Assembly: GCA_017937195.1 (NCBI GenBank) | Contig: JAGBEA010000031.1 | Coordinates: 1 to 38,594, forward strand | From: Oscillospiraceae bacterium | GTDB taxonomy: Bacteria > Bacillota > Clostridia > Oscillospirales > Oscillospiraceae | Direction: 5' to 3' | DNA: 38,594 nucleotides | In this document: piece after piece, positions 7,692 through 14,962 of the stretch | Layout of the letters: each line of letters starts with the position of its first letter | Numbering within the stretch: the first letter of the stretch is position 1 | Notes under the pieces: model-generated | Databases searched by the model: none | Told to the model about the DNA's origin: nothing | Seen by the model: only the letters and a program-made list of their open reading frames with translations | Position numbers and translations under genes: made by a program

Positions 7692-7726
7692 ACACCGGAG
7701 AAGCAAATGATTCTCCGGTGTTTTTT
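7692..7726 (+). terminator. Terminator of the PNPOx-like gene
   Basis: ACACCGGAGAA / TTCTCCGGTGT with a short loop, then TTTTTT. Confidence 0.9.
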
Positions 7727-7816
7727 GATGCGGGAACCAATTATCGTCAATTCCTACAAAAACTGACACCGGCTTTGGACAATCGACCAAATATGAAAAA
7801 TTTGCCAAGGAAAGGA

Positions 7817-7852
7817 TTGACAAACCTCGGCTATTTGATATTATATCAAATA
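7817..7852 (+). promoter_or_regulatory. Promoter and 21-bp operator of the GntR regulator
   Basis: -35 TTGACA (7817-7822) and -10 TATTAT (7839-7844, 16-bp spacer). A 21-bp perfect dyad covers 7832-7852 (core TTTGATA-TTA-TATCAAA) and overlaps the -10 box. The same dyad occurs at 8558-8578, so it is very likely the site of the regulator encoded next. Confidence 0.8.
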
Positions 7853-7873
7853 TAAAGAGTTAGGAGCAGAAAA

Positions 7874-8536
7874 ATGCCAAGAAAGACACAACAGTATTTT
7901 ACAAAAAATGATATGCTGTATAGCTCTTTGAAGGAAAAAATTCTTTCGGGAGCATATCGCGCTGGCGAACGGCTGATCGTGGCAGACATTGCTTCTGAGT
8001 TTTCGGTGAGTCCTATGCCGGTTCGCGAGGCACTGCAGCGTTTGCAGCAGGACGGCTGGGTGGAGATCACTCCGCATGTGGGCGCCCGCGTGGCAATTTA
8101 TGACAAGAAAAAGTATCTGGAGACCATCGAGGTCCGCCGTGAGCTGGAGTCGATGGCTGTGCGGCTGTCTGCAGGGCGCATCAGCCAGCAGAGTGTGGAG
8201 CAGCTGTTTGAGATTCTCAACGAGATGGAAGAGTGCTGCAAGACGGGGGATACCAGCAGCTATACGATGTTGAATCGCCAGTTCCACGACACGATCTATA
8301 ATTGCTGCGGCAATGAAACGCTGGTTTCCATCATCAATGACCTGATTGCCAAGACCGGTCAATCCCAAAGCATTTTCTTCCGTTCGCCGGAGAGAATGGT
8401 GAAGTCCACCAGACAGCATCGAGCAATTGCTGAAGCGATCCGTGATAAGCGCTCTGAAGAAGCCGGAGAACTGATGTACAATCACAAGCGGGAAGGCTTC
8501 GATATTACAATTCAGCTTCTTGAAGAAAACAACTGA
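7874..8536 (+). CDS. GntR family transcriptional regulator (FCD subfamily)
   Basis: 220 residues. The N-terminal winged helix (about 12-75) has LKEKILSGAYRAGERL and SVSPMPVREALQRLQQDG, the GntR recognition region. The all-helical FCD effector domain (about 80-212) has RRELESMAVRL, NRQFHDTIY and QHRAIAEAI, which supply the family's metal-binding and effector residues. FCD regulators usually sense small organic acids. The promoter carries the same palindrome as the downstream operon, so it most likely represses itself and the six genes that follow until a substrate or pathway intermediate binds. Confidence 0.92.
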   Translation: MPRKTQQYFTKNDMLYSSLKEKILSGAYRAGERLIVADIASEFSVSPMPVREALQRLQQDGWVEITPHVGARVAIYDKKKYLETIEVRRELESMAVRLSAGRISQQSVEQLFEILNEMEECCKTGDTSSYTMLNRQFHDTIYNCCGNETLVSIINDLIAKTGQSQSIFFRSPERMVKSTRQHRAIAEAIRDKRSEEAGELMYNHKREGFDITIQLLEENN

Positions 8537-8557
8537 TGTTGTTTTCTTTTTGATAAG

Positions 8558-8603
8558 GATTTGATAAAATATCAAATCAAATATCGAAATTGATTTATCA
8601 AAT
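8558..8603 (+). promoter_or_regulatory. GntR operator cluster in front of the TRAP catabolic operon
   Basis: A perfect 21-bp dyad at 8558-8578 (core TTTGATA-AAA-TATCAAA) equals the one in the regulator promoter except at the 3-bp centre and the outermost pair. A weaker dyad TTGAT-TT-ATCAA follows at 8590-8601. The region must also hold the operon promoter; a weak TTGTTT (8539-8544) / TGATAA (8562-8567) pair is possible, which would put the dyad on the -10. Confidence 0.75.
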
Positions 8604-8627
8604 CGCGGAGAAACGGGGGATATAGCT

Positions 8628-9824
8628 ATGATTTCAAAAATCAAAACCAACTTTTGTGGAATCGAATTCAAAAATCCGGTCGTGATCGCTTCGACTGATA
8701 TAGGACGCAGCGTGGAAAATTTTGAGAAATTCGCTAAGGCCGGTGTGGGCGGTATCATTACCAAATCCGTTACCGATGCGGCGCCGCTGCAGAGTAAGGG
8801 CATCACAATGTTCGATATCCGCACGATCGATGGTGTGCCGGTTGATGATTGCGATACGGTTCCGGATAACTACTATTTCTTCTCCCGCGGCGGATCGATG
8901 ATCGCGATGGAAAAGTTTGAAGAGACGGCAAAAGAGATCCTGCAGATTGCAAAGCAGTATGATGTGGTCCCTATTGCCAGCATCTGTGCCAGTAAGATCG
9001 AAAACTGGGTGGCGTATGCCAAGCGGTTCGAAGAGATGGGCTATCCTATGTTGGAGCTGAATCTGGGAAATCCCCACGGCGAAGCATCCAAGGATAAGCT
9101 GGGCTTCAAAATCAGTCAGGAAACGGATCTGTGTGTTGAAGTGGCTTCCAGCGTAGTCAATGCGGTTAATATTCCCGTGGTGGCCAAGCTTACGCCCCAC
9201 GTAGCTGATCTGACGGTTCTGACAAAAGCGCTGGAGCAGGCGGGAGTCAAGGCCGTGACCGTGATGCACCGTTATCAGGGTCTTGTGATCGATCATGAAA
9301 CGCTGGAGCCGGTGATCGGCGGCTATGCGGCGATCGGCGGACCTTGGATGAAACCGCTGTCTTTGGCCAATGTGGCTAAGGTGCGCAATGCGACCTCTCT
9401 GGAGATTATGGGCAGCAACGGTGCTGACTCGGCGCAGGACGTGCTGGATTTCATTTATGCAGGTGCCGGCTTGGTGCAGATCGGCTCGTCTATGATGCTC
9501 AAGGGCGTGGAGTACTCCCGAAACTTGGTGGCAGAACTGGAAGCTTTCTTTGATGCAAGCGAAAAAACGGTGAGTCAGCTTTGCGGCGAGGTAGCAAGAA
9601 AAATCATTTCTTACAAGGAATTGAACAAGATCTCTGCCCGAAAAGCGGTGATCGATACTGAGAAGTGTCTGCAGTGTGCAGACAAGCCCTGCCTGGAGAG
9701 ATGTTACTATCAGGCGCTGACTCCCACCGGCGGAACGCTGGTCCATGATGACGATTCTTGCAGCGGATGCGGAATGTGCAAGGCCGTATGTACGTATAAC
9801 GCTGTCAGAATAGAAAAAATTTAA
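8628..9824 (+). CDS. PreA/dihydroorotate-dehydrogenase-like flavoprotein with two 4Fe-4S clusters
   Basis: 398 residues. Residues 1 to about 310 form a DHOD-like TIM barrel (FKNPVVIAST, ELNLGNPHGEA, VVAKLTPHVADL, EIMGSNGADSAQDVLDFI, VQIGSSMM) expected to bind FMN. The C-terminus is a dicluster ferredoxin domain: C347-x2-C350-x4-C355-x3-C359 and C378-x2-C381-x2-C384-x3-C388. This is the layout of the PreA half of NAD-dependent dihydropyrimidine dehydrogenase, which reduces uracil or thymine. No PreT partner is next to it and the neighbours are not those of uracil catabolism, so the ring or enoyl substrate is open. First gene of a six-gene operon, 13 nt before the TAXI gene. Confidence 0.82.
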   Translation: MISKIKTNFCGIEFKNPVVIASTDIGRSVENFEKFAKAGVGGIITKSVTDAAPLQSKGITMFDIRTIDGVPVDDCDTVPDNYYFFSRGGSMIAMEKFEETAKEILQIAKQYDVVPIASICASKIENWVAYAKRFEEMGYPMLELNLGNPHGEASKDKLGFKISQETDLCVEVASSVVNAVNIPVVAKLTPHVADLTVLTKALEQAGVKAVTVMHRYQGLVIDHETLEPVIGGYAAIGGPWMKPLSLANVAKVRNATSLEIMGSNGADSAQDVLDFIYAGAGLVQIGSSMMLKGVEYSRNLVAELEAFFDASEKTVSQLCGEVARKIISYKELNKISARKAVIDTEKCLQCADKPCLERCYYQALTPTGGTLVHDDDSCSGCGMCKAVCTYNAVRIEKI

Positions 9825-9837
9825 AAGGAGAAGGATC

Positions 9838-10812
9838 ATGAAAAAGACTATGAAGGCAATCTTTGCACTGACTCTTGCTTTGGCTATGGTGTTCTGCACG
9901 GCCTGCGGCAGCAGCGGTGGCGGCGACAAGAAGGTGGATTCGATCACCATCGCATCCGCAAACTCCGGCGGCGCATGGTATACCATCGCCGGCGCACTGG
10001 CAGATCTGTTCCAGAACAATCTGGAAGGCGTGACCTCCACTGCTACCAGCGGTGCAGGTATCTCCAACATTTTCAGTGTTGGCGCCAATGAGGCTCAGCT
10101 GGGCTTCGGTTTCCCCGATGACGTGCTGGATGCACATAACGGTGTTGGCGATTTCTCCGGTCAGAAGCTGGAGAATGTTGTGGGCGTTACCGCTCTGTAT
10201 CCCGGCGTGCTGCATATCGCTGTGGCTGCTGACTCCAACATCAACAAGGTGGAAGATCTGGTGGGCAAGGTTGTTTGCACCCAGTCCAAGGGCAACGCTG
10301 CCTATAAGATGACCTGGAAGGTTCTGGATGCTTATGGCATCACCGAGAAGGATGTTACCATGAACTATGTCGGCTTCTCTGATGCTGCTGACCTGATCAA
10401 AGACGGCCACGCCGATGCTCTGTGCTATATGTCCACCTATCCTTACTCTGCCCTGCAGGATCTGGCGCAGGCCAGAGGTGTGAAGCTGCTGGAGATCGAT
10501 GAGGCTCATATGCAGCAGATCCTGAAGGCCGCTCCCGCATACGCTGCTGTTACGGTTCCCGGCGGCACCTATAACGGCACCAACGAGGATGTGAATTGCC
10601 TGGGCTGCACCACCATTCTGTTCACCAACAGTGAGATGCCCGAGAGCGTGGTTTATGAGATGACCAAGGTTATGTTTGAAAACTACGATGATCTGTGCAT
10701 CGTCAACAAGTCCCTGAAGAATATGACCCCTGAGTTCGTTGTGAAGAACATCGGTATTCCTCTGCACCCCGGTGCTGAGAAGTACTTCAAGGAAGTCGGC
10801 GCTATCAAGTAA
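9838..10812 (+). CDS. TAXI family TRAP transporter solute-binding lipoprotein
   Basis: 324 residues with a lipoprotein signal peptide (charged MKKTMK, hydrophobic core, CTAC-G with lipidated Cys23). The mature part has the TAXI hallmark SGGAWYTIAGALADLFQ and later GVTALYPGVLHIAV and GHADALCY. TAXI proteins capture small organic acids for TRAP transporters; ligands are mostly unknown. AAAGGAG lies just upstream of the ATG. The fused permease follows after a stable hairpin, consistent with the binding protein being made in excess. Confidence 0.92.
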   Translation: MKKTMKAIFALTLALAMVFCTACGSSGGGDKKVDSITIASANSGGAWYTIAGALADLFQNNLEGVTSTATSGAGISNIFSVGANEAQLGFGFPDDVLDAHNGVGDFSGQKLENVVGVTALYPGVLHIAVAADSNINKVEDLVGKVVCTQSKGNAAYKMTWKVLDAYGITEKDVTMNYVGFSDAADLIKDGHADALCYMSTYPYSALQDLAQARGVKLLEIDEAHMQQILKAAPAYAAVTVPGGTYNGTNEDVNCLGCTTILFTNSEMPESVVYEMTKVMFENYDDLCIVNKSLKNMTPEFVVKNIGIPLHPGAEKYFKEVGAIK

Positions 10813-10846
10813 TCCGGCAAAGCGAGTCGACTTAGCGAGCAAACAA

Positions 10847-10876
10847 GATATGCCGGGATGAAAATCCCGGCATATC
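10847..10876 (+). other. Intercistronic mRNA hairpin
   Basis: A 13-bp perfect stem (GATATGCCGGGAT / ATCCCGGCATATC) with a GAAA tetraloop lies in the 83-nt gap between binding-protein and permease genes. No T run follows, so it is not a typical terminator. It probably protects the upstream mRNA 3' end. Confidence 0.75.
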
Positions 10877-10895
10877 CCTCAAGAGAGGAGAAATT

Positions 10896-12770
10896 ATGAG
10901 CGAACGGACAAGTAAGATTTTTGCGACGGTTTTCAGATGGATTGCCATTTTGATGGCGATCTATCATCTGATTACCTGCGTTGTGGGTATTCAGGCGTCC
11001 CAGCAGCATCGTGCGCTGCATCTGCTGCTTGCCTGCGTGCTGACTTTCGGCTGTTTTAATTTTAGAGGAAAGAAGAGCGGAGGAAAGACCAATATTCTGG
11101 ATTGGGTATTGATCGCTGCGACGATCTTCTCTATGGGTTACCTTGTTGTATTCAACAAGGTGATTGAAAACCGTATTGCTTTTGTTACGCCTTTTACGGT
11201 GGTTCAGTACATAGCGATCATTCTGATCGTTGTGCTGGTATTGGAGGCGACGCGCAGACTGACCGGTCTGACACTGCCCATCGCCTGTCTGATCTTTTTG
11301 GCCTATGCGCTGTGGGGCGATAAACTGCCCGGCGTTCTGGGACATTCCCACTTCTCTGTAAAGCGCATTCTGGAGCAGATCACGATTACCACAGAAGGTA
11401 TCTTTGGATCGTCTTTGGGCATCAGTGCTACATATGTGGTGATTTTTATCATTTTGGCAGGCTTTCTGGAGACGACCGGTGCCGGACAGTTCTTCATTGA
11501 TCTGGCATCCAGCGTAACCGGAACGAAGCGCGGCGGCCCCGCCAAGATCGCGGTATTGGGCAGCTGCTTGTTTGGCTCCATTTCCGGCAGCTCGGTTGCC
11601 AATGTGGTGTCCACCGGTACCTTTACCATTCCTCTGTCCAAGAGTGTTGGTTATCCCAGCTATTTTGCCGGTGCGGTAGAAGCGGTTGCCTCTACCGGCG
11701 GTCAGCTGATGCCGCCCGTTATGGCAGCGGTGGCTTTTATTATGGCTGACAATCTGGGCGTGCCCTATATCAGCATCTGCGGTGCAGCGTTGATCCCTGC
11801 GCTGCTGTACTACATCAGTTTGTTCTTTATGGTGGATGCCAAGGCGGTCAAGCTGGGCATTGCCGGCTTGAAGAAGGAAAATTTGCCCAAGGGCAAAGAG
11901 GTTTTGAAAAACGGCTGGTTCCTGGCACTGCCTTTTGTGGTGCTGGTGGCGCTGTTGATGATGAACTTTACCCCCATGATGGCGGGCTTTTATGCCATCA
12001 TTTCACTGTTGGTGATCCTTTTGATCTTCAACCGCGAGAAACTGAACTGGAAGACGATCACCGATGCGCTGGAAAGCGGCGCGAAAGGTGTTATCAGCGT
12101 TTCTGTTACCTCCGCCTGCGCCGGCATCATCGTGGGTGTTATTATGATCACCGGTCTGGGTCTGAAGTTCACCTCCATTATTACCACTGTTTCCAACGGC
12201 AACCTGCTGATCGCGCTGATTCTTTCTGCCATTGTGGCGATCATTCTCGGTATGGGGCTGCCCACGGTTCCTGCTTACATCGTAATGTCCTCGCTGGTGG
12301 CGCCTGCGCTGATCAAGATGGGCGTTGCGCCGATGGCGGCGCATATGTTTGTGCTGTATTTCGCGGTGCTTTCCTGCATCACGCCGCCTGTTGCCATTGC
12401 TTCTTACGCAGCAGCAGCGATTGCCGATGCAAATGCAGTTAAGGTCGGATTTGAATCAGTGCGACTTGCAATCGTTGCCTATGTCATTCCGTTCCTGTTT
12501 GTCTATAATCCCGTTCTGCTCTTTGAGGGCGGTGCGGTAGATATTGCAATCTGCTTCATCACTGCAACGATGGGATGTATGGCGTTGACTTGGGCAATTG
12601 AAGGCGTAATCGAAGGAAAAATCCCGTGGTGGCTGCGAATCGTCTCGTTGCTTTGCGCAGCCTGCCTGGTTTGGCCTGAACACATTACCGATGTGGTCGG
12701 CGCTGTGATCTTTGTGGTGATCTACTACTTCTACAGATACAAAGTGAAAAAGGCAGCACAGACCGTATAA
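10896..12770 (+). CDS. TRAP transporter fused permease (DctQ-DctM fusion, TAXI-associated)
   Basis: 624 residues, the length of TRAP 4TM/12TM fusion permeases. The N-terminal four helices (about 1-150) are DctQ-like. The rest is DctM-like, with SGSSVANVVSTGTFTIPL, ASTGGQLMPPVMAAVAFIMA, GMGLPTVPAYIVMSSLVAPA and a repeated inverted membrane topology. It imports an organic anion with Na+ using the upstream TAXI protein. GAGAGGAG precedes the ATG. Fusions of this type are the rule for TAXI systems. Confidence 0.94.
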   Translation: MSERTSKIFATVFRWIAILMAIYHLITCVVGIQASQQHRALHLLLACVLTFGCFNFRGKKSGGKTNILDWVLIAATIFSMGYLVVFNKVIENRIAFVTPFTVVQYIAIILIVVLVLEATRRLTGLTLPIACLIFLAYALWGDKLPGVLGHSHFSVKRILEQITITTEGIFGSSLGISATYVVIFIILAGFLETTGAGQFFIDLASSVTGTKRGGPAKIAVLGSCLFGSISGSSVANVVSTGTFTIPLSKSVGYPSYFAGAVEAVASTGGQLMPPVMAAVAFIMADNLGVPYISICGAALIPALLYYISLFFMVDAKAVKLGIAGLKKENLPKGKEVLKNGWFLALPFVVLVALLMMNFTPMMAGFYAIISLLVILLIFNREKLNWKTITDALESGAKGVISVSVTSACAGIIVGVIMITGLGLKFTSIITTVSNGNLLIALILSAIVAIILGMGLPTVPAYIVMSSLVAPALIKMGVAPMAAHMFVLYFAVLSCITPPVAIASYAAAAIADANAVKVGFESVRLAIVAYVIPFLFVYNPVLLFEGGAVDIAICFITATMGCMALTWAIEGVIEGKIPWWLRIVSLLCAACLVWPEHITDVVGAVIFVVIYYFYRYKVKKAAQTV

Positions 12771-12795
12771 GAGTTTGACAACTGGAGGAACGATT

Positions 12796-13671
12796 ATGGG
12801 ACTCATCGATTTACATGTACATGCCGGTCCGTCCGTAATGCCGCGCGAGCTTGACGGCGTAGATATGTACCACGAAGCGGTTGCGGCGGGTTATTCGGCA
12901 TATATTATCAAGGATCACTATTTCCCGTCCATTATGAGTGCTTTGAATATTTCCAAGCATTTGGATGACGGTAAATGCAAGGTGTTTGGCGGTCTGGCAC
13001 TGAACAATTCTGTTGGCGGTCTGAATCTGAAGGCAGTGGATGCTGCGTGTGCTTTGGGCGCAAAGATCATCTGGATGCCCACTGTTTCGGCACTGCGCCA
13101 TAAAATTATGCATAGCGGCCACGGTCTGGCTTTCCCCGGCAGCAAGGGTATGAGCGTGGAAGAAATGACCATTATGTATCTGGATGAAAATGGCGAGCTG
13201 GTGCAGGAGGTAAAGGATATTCTTGCCTATCTTGCCGGGAAGCCGGAGGTCATTCTGGCCACCGGTCACGGCAGCCGTGATGAGATCGACAAGCTGATCC
13301 ACGAGGCGGTCAATACCTACGGGATCAAGCGTATCCTGGTGAATCATCCCCACTATATGATCGGTGCAAGTATCGATGATATGGCGGAGTGGGCGCGGCT
13401 GGGCTGCTTTATGGAGCTCAATGCAGTTGCCTTTGTGGATGACTCCAGATTTAAGTCCAACGACATTTCGGAGGCAAAAGAGATCATCGACCGCTGCGGT
13501 CTCGACCGGATCGTACTCGATTCCGACTACGGTCAGAACAATAACGGCAGCCCCGTGGAAGGTGTTGCCAAGTTTATTCGGCTGCTGAAAGAGCAGTGCG
13601 GACTTACCGATGCAGATATCCGTCAGATCGGCGAGACAAATCCGGCATACCTCTTGAACATTGAGGTTTGA
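12796..13671 (+). CDS. Metal-dependent amidohydrolase-like protein
   Basis: 291 residues from the ATG at 12796 (GGAGG at 12784-12788). The pattern of an amidohydrolase/PHP TIM barrel is visible: DLHVHAGPS (His7, His9), IIKDHYFP, LATGHGS, VNHPHY and VLDSDYGQ, giving the strand-end His/Asp metal ligands in order. I think it belongs near the DUF6282 group, from memory only. Likely reaction: hydrolysis of a C-N or C-O bond (amide, lactam, lactone) in the imported compound or in the product of the PreA-like reductase. Fourth gene of the operon. Confidence 0.75.
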   Translation: MGLIDLHVHAGPSVMPRELDGVDMYHEAVAAGYSAYIIKDHYFPSIMSALNISKHLDDGKCKVFGGLALNNSVGGLNLKAVDAACALGAKIIWMPTVSALRHKIMHSGHGLAFPGSKGMSVEEMTIMYLDENGELVQEVKDILAYLAGKPEVILATGHGSRDEIDKLIHEAVNTYGIKRILVNHPHYMIGASIDDMAEWARLGCFMELNAVAFVDDSRFKSNDISEAKEIIDRCGLDRIVLDSDYGQNNNGSPVEGVAKFIRLLKEQCGLTDADIRQIGETNPAYLLNIEV

Positions 13672-13698
13672 TCTTGACACAAGCAAAGGAGAATCACT

Positions 13699-14028
13699 AT
13701 GCACAATTTTGCAAATTGGGAAACGCTTCCCTGGACTGAGGTTCGTCCCGGTGTCCGCCGCAAGGCTTTCACCGGCGAGGGTATGACCATTGCGCTGAAT
13801 GAACTGCTGCCCCATCACGAGGCAAGACCTCATCAGCATCCCCACGAGCAGCTTGCGTATATCACGCAGGGTGTGTGCGACTATCATATTGAAGATCAGG
13901 TGTACCGTATGGTTCCCGGCAGTATGCTGGTGGTGCCGCCCAATGCCGTGCACTTTGCCGAAGTGGTCGGAGACGAAGTGTTGATCAATATCGATATTTT
14001 CACTCCGAAGCGCGAGGAATACGTGTGA
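13699..14028 (+). CDS. Single-domain cupin
   Basis: 109 residues. Cupin motif 1 is RPHQHPHEQLAYITQG (HxH...E-Q...G) and motif 2 is PGSMLVVPPNAVHFAE (PxG...P...H), so the metal ligands are His, His, Glu/Gln and His. Small cupins in catabolic operons act as isomerases, dioxygenases or sugar-acid lyases. The reaction here is unknown. Its TGA overlaps the ATG of the aldolase gene (ATGA), so the two are translationally coupled. Confidence 0.85.
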   Translation: MHNFANWETLPWTEVRPGVRRKAFTGEGMTIALNELLPHHEARPHQHPHEQLAYITQGVCDYHIEDQVYRMVPGSMLVVPPNAVHFAEVVGDEVLINIDIFTPKREEYV

Positions 14029-14780
14029 TGATCTGCGAAACATTGAAAGAAAAGCTTCGCGGTGAAAAAGCGCTGAAGGGAACTTTCGTCAAGATGAACT
14101 GCCCCACTGCTGTGGAAGCATTGGGTTTGGCAGGGCTGGACTTTGTCATTATTGACGGAGAACACGCCCCTCTGGACGAAATGAATCTGGAAGCAATGAT
14201 CCGTGCGGCAGATTGCGTTGGTCTGCCTACCATCGTCCGCATTCCGGTGGCAGACGAGTATCATATCCTCAAGGTTCTGGATATGGGCGCCTCCGGCGTA
14301 CAGATCCCCGGTGTGCAGTCCGCTGATGAGATCCGCAAATGTCTGGATGCATCGCTGTATGCACCGCTGGGTCACCGCGGTTTGTCGTTTGCTCAGCGCT
14401 CTGCAAGATATGGCACGCTGGATAAATTCGAGTATATGGAACATTCCAACGCGAATGTGGTCAAGGTGTTCCATATCGAAAACCGCGAAATGGCGGAGCA
14501 GGTGGAAACACTCTGCCAGATCGAAGGGATCGATGTTCTGTTCATCGGACCTATGGATCTGAGCCAATCCTTCGGGCATCCGGGCGATCCGTCCAATCCC
14601 GAGGAGCAGGAAGCGATCCGCAATATCATTCAGACGGCAGCGAAATATGATGTGCCTACCGGTATTTTCGTTGGTACAAAGGAAGCTGCACAGAAATATG
14701 AGGATATGGGCGTTCGCTACATTGCAATTGGCTCCGACATCGCCTTTATGATGTCGGGCGCAAAAAATATGATCAAGTAA
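14028..14780 (+). CDS. HpcH/HpaI family aldolase
   Basis: 250 residues. The (beta/alpha)8 class II aldolase has DFVIIDGEHAP (general-base His in EHxP), PTIVRIP, GASGVQIPGVQSADE and LFIGPMDLSQSFG, with metal ligands in the usual places. Relatives (HpaI, GarL) split 2-keto-3-deoxy or 4-hydroxy-2-oxo acids to pyruvate and an aldehyde. As last gene of the operon it probably makes pyruvate from the ring-opened substrate. I chose the ATG at 14028 within the ATGA overlap; a GTG one codon earlier is possible. Confidence 0.9.
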   Translation: MICETLKEKLRGEKALKGTFVKMNCPTAVEALGLAGLDFVIIDGEHAPLDEMNLEAMIRAADCVGLPTIVRIPVADEYHILKVLDMGASGVQIPGVQSADEIRKCLDASLYAPLGHRGLSFAQRSARYGTLDKFEYMEHSNANVVKVFHIENREMAEQVETLCQIEGIDVLFIGPMDLSQSFGHPGDPSNPEEQEAIRNIIQTAAKYDVPTGIFVGTKEAAQKYEDMGVRYIAIGSDIAFMMSGAKNMIK

Positions 14781-14811
14781 CATAGAATACTTCTCACTCT
14801 CCCCCTCAAGC

Positions 14812-14844
14812 AAAAAAGAGGCAGTTTCAAACTGCCTCTTTTTT
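14812..14844 (+). terminator. Terminator of the TRAP catabolic operon
   Basis: AAAAAAGAGGCAGTTT pairs with AAACTGCCTCTTTTTT, followed by more T. Symmetric enough to act in both directions. Confidence 0.9.
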
Positions 14845-14906
14845 GTTTGGCTTGAAACGCCTATTCTACAATAATGTCTGCCACAGCCGCGCTTGAAAGC
14901 TTTTCG

Positions 14907-14935
14907 TTGATTTTGTGCTTCGCCAGCCTTATAAT
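14907..14935 (+). promoter_or_regulatory. Promoter of the CARF-nuclease-like gene
   Basis: TTGATT (14907-14912), 17-bp spacer, perfect TATAAT (14930-14935), 27 nt before the ATG. Confidence 0.78.
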
Positions 14936-14962
14936 AAATACAATATAGAAAGGCGGGAGTCT

